Shown piece after piece: positions 34,607 through 43,556 of a stretch of DNA of 55,675 nucleotides. A program made the translations under genes and the position numbers. The first letter of the stretch is position 1, and each line of letters starts with the position of its first letter. The DNA lies in NCBI GenBank assembly GCA_947588705.1, contig CANPYT010000011.1, positions 1 through 55,675 of the forward strand, written 5' to 3'. The notes below the pieces were generated by a model. It had not been told where the DNA came from. It did not search any database and saw only the letters and a program-made list of their open reading frames with translations. Origin of the DNA: an uncultured Acetatifactor sp. GTDB lineage: Bacteria > Bacillota > Clostridia > Lachnospirales > Lachnospiraceae.

Positions 34607-35581
34607 TTACAATACGGAGAGGATCAGGATCTCCACGCTCATCTGGTCGTTCATGCGGCCGCTTTTCACCGCCTCCTCCGCCTCCACGCACTGTTGCACC
34701 GCCCTGAGGAGGGCGGCGGAGGAAAAGCGGGAGGACTGGGCCAGGTATTTGCCCGCGGCGAAGGGGGGAACGCCAAGCTTTGAGGCCATTGTGCGGTTGT
34801 CGTATCCCTTTGCTTTCAGTTCCTTGGCCTGGAGCAGCAGGTTGCACTGCCTGGCGATCAGAAACAGGATGCGCATGGGGGGCTCTTTCAGGGCCAGCAG
34901 GTCATAGTAGAGCCCCAGGGCCTGTTCCTTCTTTTTGTCGGCAATCGCGTTGATCATGTCGAAGATGCGGCCGGTTATACGGGTGGTGCAGATGGTCTCC
35001 ACATCTTCGTCTGTGACCACGTCCCGCTCCATGCAATAGCAGGTCAGTTTCTCCAGCTCCATCTGGATATTATCCATGTCAGTGCCGGTTTTTGCCAGCA
35101 GGAGCTGCACTGTGTTTTCCGTGATCTTTTTCCCATCCCTTGCCAGTACGCCGGCTATCCAGCGCTTCAGGGTGGATTCGTCCTGGGTGGAAAACTCCGC
35201 GGCGTGGCCCTTGGACTGTACGATCTTATACAGCTTGCTCCGCTTGTCCACTTCGCTTTCCGTGAACACGAAAAAGGTGGTCTCGTTGGGATCGGCCAGG
35301 TATTCCGCCATCTTTTCGCCGCCGGATTTGAACAGGCCGCTGTCGTTGAGAAAGATCACCCGGCGGTTGGCGAGGAAGGGCAGAGTCTCCGCCAGATCGA
35401 TGATCTCGCCCACGGAGATATCCTTTCCCTCGTAAAAGTGGACGTTCATGGTATCGCCGTCATCGCAGAGGGCATTTTTCAGACGTTCCCTGTACTGGCG
35501 GCGGAGATACCGCTCTTCGCCGTACAGGAGGTAAAACTGCTTAAAGCTGCCCTGCTTGATATCGTCATTGATCTGTTTCAT
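34607..35581 (-). CDS. holA: DNA polymerase III delta subunit
   Basis: A 324-residue clamp-loader subunit that opens the sliding clamp during replication. FYLLYGEERYLRRQYRERL at the start and RRVIFLNDSG, the DIISSDENTL-like lid and RMNDQMSVEILILSVL at the end match HolA of Firmicutes. GGAG stands just before the ATG. It is convergent with comEC, seven bases apart; in many Firmicutes the two genes run in the same direction. Confidence 0.93.
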   Translation of the reverse strand: MKQINDDIKQGSFKQFYLLYGEERYLRRQYRERLKNALCDDGDTMNVHFYEGKDISVGEIIDLAETLPFLANRRVIFLNDSGLFKSGGEKMAEYLADPNETTFFVFTESEVDKRSKLYKIVQSKGHAAEFSTQDESTLKRWIAGVLARDGKKITENTVQLLLAKTGTDMDNIQMELEKLTCYCMERDVVTDEDVETICTTRITGRIFDMINAIADKKKEQALGLYYDLLALKEPPMRILFLIARQCNLLLQAKELKAKGYDNRTMASKLGVPPFAAGKYLAQSSRFSSAALLRAVQQCVEAEEAVKSGRMNDQMSVEILILSVL

Positions 35582-35621
35582 GGCATCTCCTTTTCGTCTG
35601 CGGCAGGATCTTTTTCTATTT

Positions 35622-35818
35622 GTAACAGTTTAGTTGTAACAGTTCGGCCCGCTTGTAACCGTTCAGCCCGCGCCATTCCCGAAGCCGCGCTTACGCGCTT
35701 TTCGGCGCCGTGCGCCTTCCTTTGCTCACAAAAAAGCGCTCCCTCAGCCGCCAGACATGGTGAAAAATTCGTGCGGGCACGATTTTCCGTCAAATCAGGC
35801 GGCTGGCTGAACTGTTGC
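35622..35818 (-). mobile_element. MITE-like element, copy E with repeated left ends (197 bp)
   Basis: Opposite orientation to D. Flanks are exact: TTCTATTT at 35614-35621 and 35819-35826. The left side has three successive end-like pieces, GTAACAGTTTAGTT (35622), GTAACAGTTCGGCCCGCTT (35636) and GTAACCGTTCAGCC (35655); the right end is GGCTGAACTGTTGC. The inner hairpin AAATTCGTGCGGGCACGATTT is present. It lies in the 385-base gap between holA and ptsI; the rest of the gap shows only the start region of ptsI. Confidence 0.85.
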
Positions 35819-35966
35819 TTCTATTTTGCATTTATCGGAAACGGATGTCAAGGTTTTCTTGGCTGCCGGGAGAATGTGTGGTACAATATCCATAAGGGGA
35901 AGGGCGGGCGTCCGGAAAGGCAGAAGGAGGCGGCCCCTGTTCCCCGGAGGAAAAGCGGGGTATGGT

Positions 35967-37583
35967 ATGATCACTCTTCAGGGGAAAAGCGTATATCGGG
36001 ATATCTGTGCGGGAAGGCTGGCTTTTTACGGGGGACGCCGGGAGATCCCGCGGCGGATGGTGGAGGATCCGGAGGAGGAATTCAGGCGCTACGAAAAAGC
36101 CGTCCGGGAGGCAAAGGTACAGCTTGCCCTGCTGTATGAGGAGAGCGTAAAGACAGTGGGGGAGGCCAACGCGGCTGTTTTTCAGGCGCAGGGGCTGCTG
36201 TTGGAGGACGAAGAGTACAGGGAGTCGGTGCGGCGCATGATCGCGGGGCAGCGGGTCAACGTGGAATATGCGGTGCATGTGACCGGGGAAAACATAGCGC
36301 GGATGCTGCAGTCGGTGGAGGACGCGTACATCCGGGAACGGGCCGGGGACATCCGGGACATCACGGCCCGGCTGCTGGAGATCCTGGGAGGCCCGGAGCG
36401 GGGGCGGGAACTGCCGGAAGGGCCTTTGATCCTGATGGCGGAAGATCTCCTTCCCAGCCAGGCGGCGCGTCTGGCCGGCGGGAATGTGCTGGGGATCGCC
36501 CTGCGCAGGGGAAGCACCCATTCCCATGTGGCGATCCTTGCCAGAAGCATGGGGATGCCCGCCCTCATGAAGCTGGGGGAGGGGCTGGGCGGGGAACACG
36601 ACGGGAAATGGGCCGTCATTGACGGATATTCAGGAGTGCTGTATATTGAACCGGATCCCCGGACCCTGGAGGCTATGGAGGAGAAAAAGAGGGAGTCGGA
36701 CCGGCGCAAAGTGCAGCTTCGGGAGATGAAGGGGAAGGAGACCGTCACCAGGGACGGCAAATCCATTCGGCTTTATGCCAATGTGGGGACCATGGAGGAC
36801 GTGGAGGCCGCCTGCGCCAATGACGCAGGCGGGATCGGCCTGCTCCGCAGCGAGGTCATGTATCTTGGCAGCAGGGCCCGGCCGGACGAGGAGACCCAGT
36901 TCCGGTTTTACCGGCAGGTGCTGGAGCGGATGGGAGACCGGGATGTGATCATACGGACTTTCGACATCGGAGCGGACAAGAAAGTGCCGTGGCTCAGGCA
37001 GGAGCCGGAGGAAAACCCCGCGCTGGGCTTAAGGGGCGTCCGGCTGGGGCTGGAGCATCCGGAGCTTCTGAAGACACAGCTGCGGGCGCTGTATCGGGCG
37101 GGAACCTGCGGAAAGCTCCGCATCCTGTATCCCATGGTCACTTCCGCGGAAGAGCTTCGCCGGCTGCGCCGGATAGAGGAGCAGGCGAAGGAGGAGCTGA
37201 GGAGGGAAGGAATCGCACATGCGGAAAAGGTGCCGGTGGGCATTATGGTCGAGACGCCGGCGGCGGCGGTCCTGGGAGATATGCTGGCGAAGGAAGCGGA
37301 TTTTTTCAGTGTGGGCACCAATGACCTGACCCAGTATACGCTGGCGCTGGACAGGCAGAACGAAAAGCTGGAATGCTTTGATGACCCGGCCCGCCAGGCG
37401 GTGCTGCGGCTCATCGGCATGGCGGCGGAAAGCGCCCACAGGGCCGGCATCCGGATCGGGATCTGCGGGGAGATGGCGGCGGATCCAGCGTTTACCGAAA
37501 CTTTTCTCCGCATGGGGATCGACGAGCTCAGCGTCTCGCCGGGGATGATACTGGAGCTTAGGCGGAAGATCAGGGAGTCGTGA
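35967..37583 (+). CDS. ptsI: PTS enzyme I-like phosphoenolpyruvate-protein phosphotransferase
   Basis: A 538-residue enzyme I relative, a little shorter than the usual 570. The phospho-His is probably His187 in STHSHVAILAR, and the PEP-binding TIM barrel shows GIGLLRSEVMYLG, FDIGADKKVPWL, GTNDLTQYTLALDR and the GICGEMAAD Cys block. It passes phosphate from PEP to HPr. The N-terminal domain is divergent (VYRDICAGRLAFY) and there is no ptsH next to it, so it may be a second, specialised copy. The start is uncertain, since GGAGG lies about 15 bases upstream. Confidence 0.82.
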   Translation: MITLQGKSVYRDICAGRLAFYGGRREIPRRMVEDPEEEFRRYEKAVREAKVQLALLYEESVKTVGEANAAVFQAQGLLLEDEEYRESVRRMIAGQRVNVEYAVHVTGENIARMLQSVEDAYIRERAGDIRDITARLLEILGGPERGRELPEGPLILMAEDLLPSQAARLAGGNVLGIALRRGSTHSHVAILARSMGMPALMKLGEGLGGEHDGKWAVIDGYSGVLYIEPDPRTLEAMEEKKRESDRRKVQLREMKGKETVTRDGKSIRLYANVGTMEDVEAACANDAGGIGLLRSEVMYLGSRARPDEETQFRFYRQVLERMGDRDVIIRTFDIGADKKVPWLRQEPEENPALGLRGVRLGLEHPELLKTQLRALYRAGTCGKLRILYPMVTSAEELRRLRRIEEQAKEELRREGIAHAEKVPVGIMVETPAAAVLGDMLAKEADFFSVGTNDLTQYTLALDRQNEKLECFDDPARQAVLRLIGMAAESAHRAGIRIGICGEMAADPAFTETFLRMGIDELSVSPGMILELRRKIRES

Positions 37584-37690
37584 CCCTGCGGATATTTCGA
37601 CTTTTTCTGGAAAAAAGCAGAATTTGCAGGATTTAACAGAAATTGCCGGCGAAAATGACGATTGGAAACGAAACTCGCGGTGAAATGCGG

Positions 37691-37720
37691 TTGAAGTTTC
37701 AAATAATTGTCTTTTATAAT
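37691..37720 (+). promoter_or_regulatory. SigA promoter of the Spo0A-like gene
   Basis: TTGAAG (37691-37696), an 18-base spacer and a perfect TATAAT (37715-37720). Leader of about 95 bases. Confidence 0.65.
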
Positions 37721-37820
37721 ATAAAAGGTGGCTGATTTTGATGGCAAAACACGAAATGGTGCGGAATGGCGCGGCTGATGCCACCGAAAAAGAACGATTT
37801 CATGACAGGGAGGTAGTTTA

Positions 37821-38342
37821 ATGGAACAGTTGAACATTACAACTACGAAAGACAATGAAAAAATATATAAGATCCTTGACGATCTGATGAACGCGGACAA
37901 GGAATTTCAGATTATGATAACAGTTCCCTCTGCCAAGGGAGGAACGGTACAGAAATCTGGCCATGAGCTGCAGAAGCAGGAATTGGTCATCCGGGACCTG
38001 GAGCAGGATGTGACCAATATGATACATGAGATTGGAGTTCCCGCGCATATCAAGGGATATCAGTACCTGCGGGAGGCGATCATGATGTCCGTGGAGGATC
38101 CGGGCATGATCAGCTCCATCACAAAGATCCTGTATCCCACGATCGCGAAGCGGTTTCAGACCACGCCCAGCCGCGTGGAGCGGGCGATCCGCCATGCCAT
38201 CGAGGTGGCCTGGAGCAGGGGGCGGATGGAGACGCTGGACGCGCTCTTTGGGTATACCATCGACACGGGGAAGGGAAAGCCCACCAACTCAGAATTTATA
38301 GCCCTGATCGCCGACCGGATCCGGCTCTCCTATAAAGTCTGA
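37821..38342 (+). CDS. Spo0A-type DNA-binding domain without receiver
   Basis: A 173-residue protein. Residues 63-173 match the Spo0A effector domain: [27 protein letters not shown], the recognition helix [20 protein letters not shown] and [16 protein letters not shown]. The first 60 residues are not a receiver: no phospho-Asp, and no open frame upstream, because a TGA stands 18 bases before the ATG. GGGAGG precedes the ATG by 7 bases and a good promoter is present, so it looks intact and expressed. It may bind 0A boxes without phosphorylation. It is not the ordinary Spo0A. Confidence 0.88.
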   Translation: MEQLNITTTKDNEKIYKILDDLMNADKEFQIMITVPSAKGGTVQKSGHELQKQELVIRDLEQDVTNMIHEIGVPAHIKGYQYLREAIMMSVEDPGMISSITKILYPTIAKRFQTTPSRVERAIRHAIEVAWSRGRMETLDALFGYTIDTGKGKPTNSEFIALIADRIRLSYKV

Positions 38343-38352
38343 CGAATTTGGC

Positions 38353-38446
38353 GCAACAGTTCAGCCGGCGGCCATTTTATGCGCAAAGGCAGGCGCACAG
38401 TGCCGGATGGCGCGGCTTTGCGGATGACGGGGGCTGAACTTGTTGC
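38353..38446 (+). mobile_element. MITE-like element, short copy F (94 bp)
   Basis: Ends GCAACAGTTCAGCC and GGCTGAACTTGTTGC. GAATTTGGC stands on both sides (38344-38352 and 38447-38455), and the identity extends to CGAATTTGGCGCA because the flanks and ends resemble each other. The inner part is reduced to the GCGCAAAGGCAGGCGCACAG block. Confidence 0.8.
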
Positions 38447-38477
38447 GAATTTGGCGCATACCGTCAAAAGAAAACAC

Positions 38478-38506
38478 TTTCCACTGGACACGGAATGTTG
38501 TATAAT
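38478..38506 (+). promoter_or_regulatory. SigA promoter of glgA
   Basis: TTTCCA (38478-38483), a 17-base spacer and TATAAT (38501-38506). It begins just after copy F. Leader of about 85 bases. Confidence 0.6.
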
Positions 38507-38598
38507 ACTCGTAAAGGGGCAGGATCTGTGGCCTGAAGTGCGGGACGGTTCCAGGGTCTGCCCGAGACGATTACATTTTTCCGGTGGAGGGGTTTCCA

Positions 38599-40044
38599 AT
38601 GAAGAATATTTTGTTTGCGGCATCTGAGGGAGTACCTTTTATCAAGACGGGCGGTCTCGCCGACGTGGTTGGCTCCCTGCCAAAGTGTATTGACCGGCAG
38701 TATTTTGACGTGAGGGTGATCATCCCCAAGTATGCCTGCATGAAGCAGGAGATGAAGGATAAGATGCGCTATGTATCTCATTTCTACATGGATTTTAACT
38801 GGAAGAATGTCTATGTGGGGATCCTGGAAGCGGAGGAAGAGGGCGTACATTATTACTTTATCGACAACGAGAGCTATTTCAGCGGCCCCAAGGCTTATAC
38901 CGATGATCCCAGATGGGAGATCGAGAGATACGCTTTCTTTTCCAAGGCGGTGCTGTCGGCGCTGCCCGTGATCGGGTTCCGGCCCGACCTGATCCACTGC
39001 CATGACTGGCAGACCGGCCTGATCCCCGTGTATTTGAAGGAGCGGTTCCGGGAGGGAGACTTTTTCCGGGGGATCAAGTCTGTCATCACGATCCACAATT
39101 TAAAGTTCCAGGGAAAGTGGGACACAAAGACGGTGCAGAATATCACAGGGCTTCCCGAGTATTATTTTACCCCCGACAAGCTGGAGGCATACAAGGACGC
39201 CAACCTGTTAAAGGGCGGCATCGTCTACGCGGACGCCGTGACTACAGTGAGCGATACATACGCGGAGGAGATCAAGACGCCGTTCTACGGGGAGGGCCTG
39301 GACGGCCTGCTCCGGGCCAGGAGCGGGGATCTGAGAGGGATCGTCAACGGCATAGACTATGCGGAGTTCGACCCGTCTACGGATAAGCATATCCCTTATC
39401 CCTATAACGCGGTGGATTTCCGCAAGGAGAAGGTGAAAAACAAGAAGGCGCTGCAGCAGGAGCTGGGGCTCTGCCAGGACGACCGGAAAATGATGATCGG
39501 CCTTGTCTCCCGGCTGACAGACCAGAAGGGCCTGGATCTGGTGGCCTATGTGATGGATGAACTCTGTTCCGACGATGTCCAGCTGGTGGTGCTGGGCACG
39601 GGCGAGGAGCGGTATGAGAACATGTTCCGTCATTTTGACTGGAAATACAACGACAAGGTGTCGGCAAATATTTATTATTCCGACCCCCTGTCACACAAGA
39701 TCTATGCGGCCTGCGATGCGTTCCTGATGCCTTCGCTGTTTGAGCCCTGCGGCCTGAGCCAGCTGATGGCGCTGCGATACGGTACGCTGCCCATTGTCCG
39801 CGAGACAGGCGGGCTGAAGGATACGGTGGTGCCCTACAACGAGTATGAAAACACCGGTACCGGTTTCAGCTTCACAAACTACAATGCGCACGAAATGTTG
39901 AATACGATCCGCTATGCCGAGCATATCTATTATGATAAGAAGCGGGAATGGAACAAGCTGGTTGACAGGGCGATGGCGGCAGATTTCTCCTGGCATGTGT
40001 CTGCGGCGAAATATCAGGAGATGTACGACTGGCTGATTGGTTAG
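38599..40044 (+). CDS. glgA: Glycogen synthase
   Basis: A 481-residue GT5 glycogen synthase. KTGGLADVVGSLPK (residues 15-28) binds ADP-glucose; HDWQTGLIPVYLKERF, GLVSRLTDQKGLDL and FEPCGLSQLMALRYGTLPIVRETGG carry the acceptor and catalytic glutamate motifs. It adds glucose to glycogen in the cytosol. GGAGG precedes the ATG. No glgC, glgD, glgB or glgP is linked. Confidence 0.96.
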   Translation: MKNILFAASEGVPFIKTGGLADVVGSLPKCIDRQYFDVRVIIPKYACMKQEMKDKMRYVSHFYMDFNWKNVYVGILEAEEEGVHYYFIDNESYFSGPKAYTDDPRWEIERYAFFSKAVLSALPVIGFRPDLIHCHDWQTGLIPVYLKERFREGDFFRGIKSVITIHNLKFQGKWDTKTVQNITGLPEYYFTPDKLEAYKDANLLKGGIVYADAVTTVSDTYAEEIKTPFYGEGLDGLLRARSGDLRGIVNGIDYAEFDPSTDKHIPYPYNAVDFRKEKVKNKKALQQELGLCQDDRKMMIGLVSRLTDQKGLDLVAYVMDELCSDDVQLVVLGTGEERYENMFRHFDWKYNDKVSANIYYSDPLSHKIYAACDAFLMPSLFEPCGLSQLMALRYGTLPIVRETGGLKDTVVPYNEYENTGTGFSFTNYNAHEMLNTIRYAEHIYYDKKREWNKLVDRAMAADFSWHVSAAKYQEMYDWLIG

Positions 40045-40048
40045 GGGC

Positions 40049-41713
40049 ATGGCGGACAAAAACGGCAGTAAAGATAATTTTATCAAGCAGGCTGGGATAC
40101 TGGCGGCGGCCGGTATCATCAGCAGGATCATAGGGCTCCTTTACAGGAGCCCTATGCATGCTGTCATCGGTGATCTGGGAATGGGGTATTATCAGACCGC
40201 CTATGCGTATTACACTATCATCCTTCTGATCTCTTCCTACAGCATCCCATCGGCCATATCCAAAGTGATCGCCCAGAAGCTGGGGGTAAGGGAGTACCGG
40301 AACGCCCACAGGATCTTTCTGTGTGCCCTGGGGTATGTACTGGTGGTTGGCGGTGTGGCCAGCCTTTTCCTGTTTTTCGGGGCGGGGCTTGTCATGTCGG
40401 AGGCGGAGGCATCCGTGCTGCGGACTTTTGCCCCCACCATCTTTATCTACGGCATCCTAGGAGTGCTGCGGGGGTACTTCCAGGCCCATAAGAGCATGGC
40501 CCAGACTTCCGTGTCCCAGATCCTGGAACAGATCGCAAACGCCGTAGTCACTGTGGGGGCGGCCTATCTGCTGATCAACGGCGCCATGGGAAGCATGGAG
40601 ATGCCGGCGGACGAGGCCGGACAGGTGAAGCGGGCCGCGGCGGGGGCGATCGGAAGCGCATTGGGCACAGGCGCCGGAGTGCTGGCAGCGCTGCTGTTCA
40701 TGCTGGCCGTCTACGGGCTCAACAAGGAGCTTATCCACAGAAGGATCCGCCGGGACAGGCACCAGAACGTGGATTCCTACCGCGACATTGTCAAAATGAT
40801 CACAGGCGTGGTGACGCCCTTTATCCTGAGCACGGCGGTCTATAACCTGAGCGGAACGGTGAATACCAGCGTGTACACGAAGCTGCTGCCAGCCATAAAG
40901 GAAGTGAGCGCGGTGACGATCTCCTCCCGGTGGGGGATCTTTTCCGGCCAGGCCCAGACCATCTCCAACATTCCCCTGGCGTTTGCCTCCGCCATGGCGG
41001 CGGCCATGCTGCCATCGGTGGCCCAGTATATGGGGGCCGGGGATGAAGACGGGGCCCGGCGCTCCATCCGGCTGTCGGTCAAGACCACCATGCTGATCTC
41101 CATTCCCTGCGCAGTGGGGATGTTTTCGCTGGCAAGGCCGGTGACCAGGCTGCTGTTCTTTTCCAACGGCCAGGAGGCGGAGGACCTGGCCACGGCCCTT
41201 TTGATGGCGCTTTCTCTCTCCGTGGTATTTTATTCCCTGTCCACGCTGAACAGCCAGATCCTGCAGGGGCTGGGAAGGCTGAACATGCCCATCGTCAACG
41301 CGGGGATCGCCCTGGCGGTGCAGAGTGCGGTGGCTGTGGCCCTGCTCTGCTTCACGGAGCTGGACCTGTATGCCATTGTGGCGGCAAACACGCTGTATTC
41401 CGGCGTCATGTGTTATCTGAATCAGCGGGCCGTGAGGAAAGCGGTGGGATACCGGCAGGATGTCAAGGGAACTTTTGTGGTTCCCGGGATAGCGGCCCTG
41501 CTGATGGGGGCTGTGGCCCGGGCAGTGTACGAGGGCCTTTTGCTGCTGACAGGTTCTTTCCGGCTTGGCCTGATCGTATCCATCCCGGCGGGGGTGTGCG
41601 TGTACTTTGCGCTGCTTCTTCTGTTCAGGGGCGTGACGGAGCGGGAGCTGCAGAGTTTTCCCAAGGGATATCTGCTGGTAAAGCTGGCAAAGAAAATACG
41701 GCTGCTGCACTGA
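40049..41713 (+). CDS. SpoVB/MurJ-like polysaccharide flippase
   Basis: A 554-residue MOP-superfamily membrane protein with about 14 helices. GIISRIIGLLYRSPM near the start and YYQTAYAYYTIILLISSYSIP fit the SpoVB/YtgP branch, which flips lipid-linked wall or cortex precursors. The ATG lies 4 bases after the glgA stop with a weak site, so it is probably translated with glgA. A perfect 10-bp stem (ATAGGGCTCC 40130-40139 with GGAGCCCTAT 40146-40155) sits early in the coding RNA. Confidence 0.88.
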   Translation: MADKNGSKDNFIKQAGILAAAGIISRIIGLLYRSPMHAVIGDLGMGYYQTAYAYYTIILLISSYSIPSAISKVIAQKLGVREYRNAHRIFLCALGYVLVVGGVASLFLFFGAGLVMSEAEASVLRTFAPTIFIYGILGVLRGYFQAHKSMAQTSVSQILEQIANAVVTVGAAYLLINGAMGSMEMPADEAGQVKRAAAGAIGSALGTGAGVLAALLFMLAVYGLNKELIHRRIRRDRHQNVDSYRDIVKMITGVVTPFILSTAVYNLSGTVNTSVYTKLLPAIKEVSAVTISSRWGIFSGQAQTISNIPLAFASAMAAAMLPSVAQYMGAGDEDGARRSIRLSVKTTMLISIPCAVGMFSLARPVTRLLFFSNGQEAEDLATALLMALSLSVVFYSLSTLNSQILQGLGRLNMPIVNAGIALAVQSAVAVALLCFTELDLYAIVAANTLYSGVMCYLNQRAVRKAVGYRQDVKGTFVVPGIAALLMGAVARAVYEGLLLLTGSFRLGLIVSIPAGVCVYFALLLLFRGVTERELQSFPKGYLLVKLAKKIRLLH

Positions 41714-41758
41714 TAAGGCGCGGCGGCCGCATATCCCGAACTTGTCCGGCAGCGGATC

Positions 41759-43510
41759 TCAGCCATCCTCCAACAGGCGGATGCCGGCGATATTGCTGTC
41801 GATCGCCATGGAAAAGTTTGTATAATAGACCACGAAACCCGGTTTTGCCCCGCCGGGCTTTTTTACGTGTTTTTTCTGCACATAGTCGATCTCCACTTTT
41901 TCCTGGTCCCGCCCTCTGGAGTAGTAGGCGGCCAGCCTGGCGGCTTCCTCAAAGGTACGGTCCGGCAGCTCTCCGGCGTTTTCCATCTTTACGATCACAT
42001 GGGAACCGGGTATGTGCTTGGCGTGAAACCACCAATCGCCGCCGGAGGCAAACTGAAAGGTGAGCCAGTCGTTCTGATAATTATTCTTGCCCACGTACAT
42101 GTGAAAGCCGTCGCTGCTGATATAGTGGAAGGGCCTGCTGGTGATCTTCTGCTTTTTGGAGCCGCTTTTCCTGCGGATGTAGCCGCTCTCCGTGAGTTCC
42201 TCCCGGATCTGCGCCAGATCCTCTTCCTTTAAGGCGATGTCCAGGGAGGCGCTGACAGATTCCAGATGGTCGATCTCAGATTTGACCTCTTCGGTCAACG
42301 TGGACAGCGCCTCATAGGTCCGCTTCAGTTTTCCATATTTGTCAAAATATTTTTTTGCGTTTTCCGTGGGGGTGAGAGTGGGGTCGAGGGGGATCTTCAC
42401 CGTCTCGCCGCTATAGTAATTTACCGCTTCCAGAAATTTTGCCCCCGGTTTGGCGCTATAGCCGTAGGTGTTGAGAAGTTCCCCGTAGATACGGTATGTC
42501 TCCCGCTTTTCCGTATCCTGGATCTGGCGCAGCTGCAGGTCATACTTTTTCACGTTCCGCTCCAGGGCCGTCTGCACGATACGCCGCAGATCCGCGGACT
42601 TCTGGCGGATGCGGGTAAGCGCGCTCTTCTCCGCGTAATAATATTCCAGCAGGGCGGACATGGAATCCATGGTCTTGCAGGAGTCGGCGCCTCCCGTGTA
42701 CAGGGTCAGGGGCAGGGCGGCAAATTCCACCGGCTGGGAGCCTGTGTAAGCGATGGTGGGAGTAAAGCGTTCTTCCCGGATGGAGTCGGCCATGTCCTGA
42801 AAGACATCCGTAAGCCGGGTCCAGTCTTCTTCCCCCAGGGCGGCAGTGGGCAGTTCCGCGTCTACCCTTGCGCGGTGGCACAGCTCCTGGGCCAGGATGG
42901 GGGAGATGCCGGTGAAAGTGCCGTAGACCGCCTTGTAGACAGGCTGGGGCTTCGCCATGAGAGCCTGCCGGACAGCGGAAGGATCCGCGGCCAGGGCGTC
43001 CAGCTTCTCCTGCGTCTTAGCCACGAAATAGGGCTTGCCGGGCAGCACCTCCCGCACGGAGCTCACCGCCGCGGACACATGCTTGATGCTGTCGATAATG
43101 ACATCATTCTCGTCACAGAAGATGAGGTTGCTGTGTTTGCCCATGATCTCCGCCACAAGGGTTTTGCGGCGCAGGTCGCCCATCTCGTCCAGGTGTTCTA
43201 CGTCGATGCGGACGATCCGTTCCAGCCCGGGCTGGGAAATTGCGGTAATGCGCCCGTTCTGCAGGTGCTTTCGGAGCAGCATACAGAAATTGGGGGCGGT
43301 GAGAGGGCTGGGTTTGTTGTTCTCCGTCAGGTAGATCAGGGGAAGAGAGGCGTTTGCGGAGAGGAGGAGCCGATACTGTTCCGAGTTCTGCCTGACTGTC
43401 AAGAGCAGCTCGTCCTCCTCCGGCTGGGCGATCTTATAAAGCCTTCCGCCGATCAGCTTTTGTCTCAGTTCCGATACCACACATGCGATAGTAACGCCGT
43501 CAAATGCCAT
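41759..43510 (-). CDS. rqcH: RqcH/NFACT family ribosome quality-control protein
   Basis: A 583-residue NFACT protein, formerly called fibronectin-binding protein. The N-terminal part MAFDGVTIACVVSEL and GGRLYKIAQPEEDELLL, the coiled-coil middle (about 290-430) and the DUF814 part with DWWFHAKHIPGSHVIV (about 495-510) are all present. RqcH binds stalled 60S-like 50S subunits and adds Ala tails to nascent chains. GGAGG precedes the ATG. Convergent with the flippase gene. Confidence 0.94.
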   Translation of the reverse strand: MAFDGVTIACVVSELRQKLIGGRLYKIAQPEEDELLLTVRQNSEQYRLLLSANASLPLIYLTENNKPSPLTAPNFCMLLRKHLQNGRITAISQPGLERIVRIDVEHLDEMGDLRRKTLVAEIMGKHSNLIFCDENDVIIDSIKHVSAAVSSVREVLPGKPYFVAKTQEKLDALAADPSAVRQALMAKPQPVYKAVYGTFTGISPILAQELCHRARVDAELPTAALGEEDWTRLTDVFQDMADSIREERFTPTIAYTGSQPVEFAALPLTLYTGGADSCKTMDSMSALLEYYYAEKSALTRIRQKSADLRRIVQTALERNVKKYDLQLRQIQDTEKRETYRIYGELLNTYGYSAKPGAKFLEAVNYYSGETVKIPLDPTLTPTENAKKYFDKYGKLKRTYEALSTLTEEVKSEIDHLESVSASLDIALKEEDLAQIREELTESGYIRRKSGSKKQKITSRPFHYISSDGFHMYVGKNNYQNDWLTFQFASGGDWWFHAKHIPGSHVIVKMENAGELPDRTFEEAARLAAYYSRGRDQEKVEIDYVQKKHVKKPGGAKPGFVVYYTNFSMAIDSNIAGIRLLEDG

Positions 43511-43556
43511 AAATACCTCCTTACAGGGAAATGATCTGCCTCGCTTTGCCGCCGGA

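Noticed and set aside
37596..37602. TTCGACT as a 0A box upstream of the Spo0A-like gene
   Set aside because: Six of seven bases match TTCGACA, which is expected often by chance, and it is far from the promoter.
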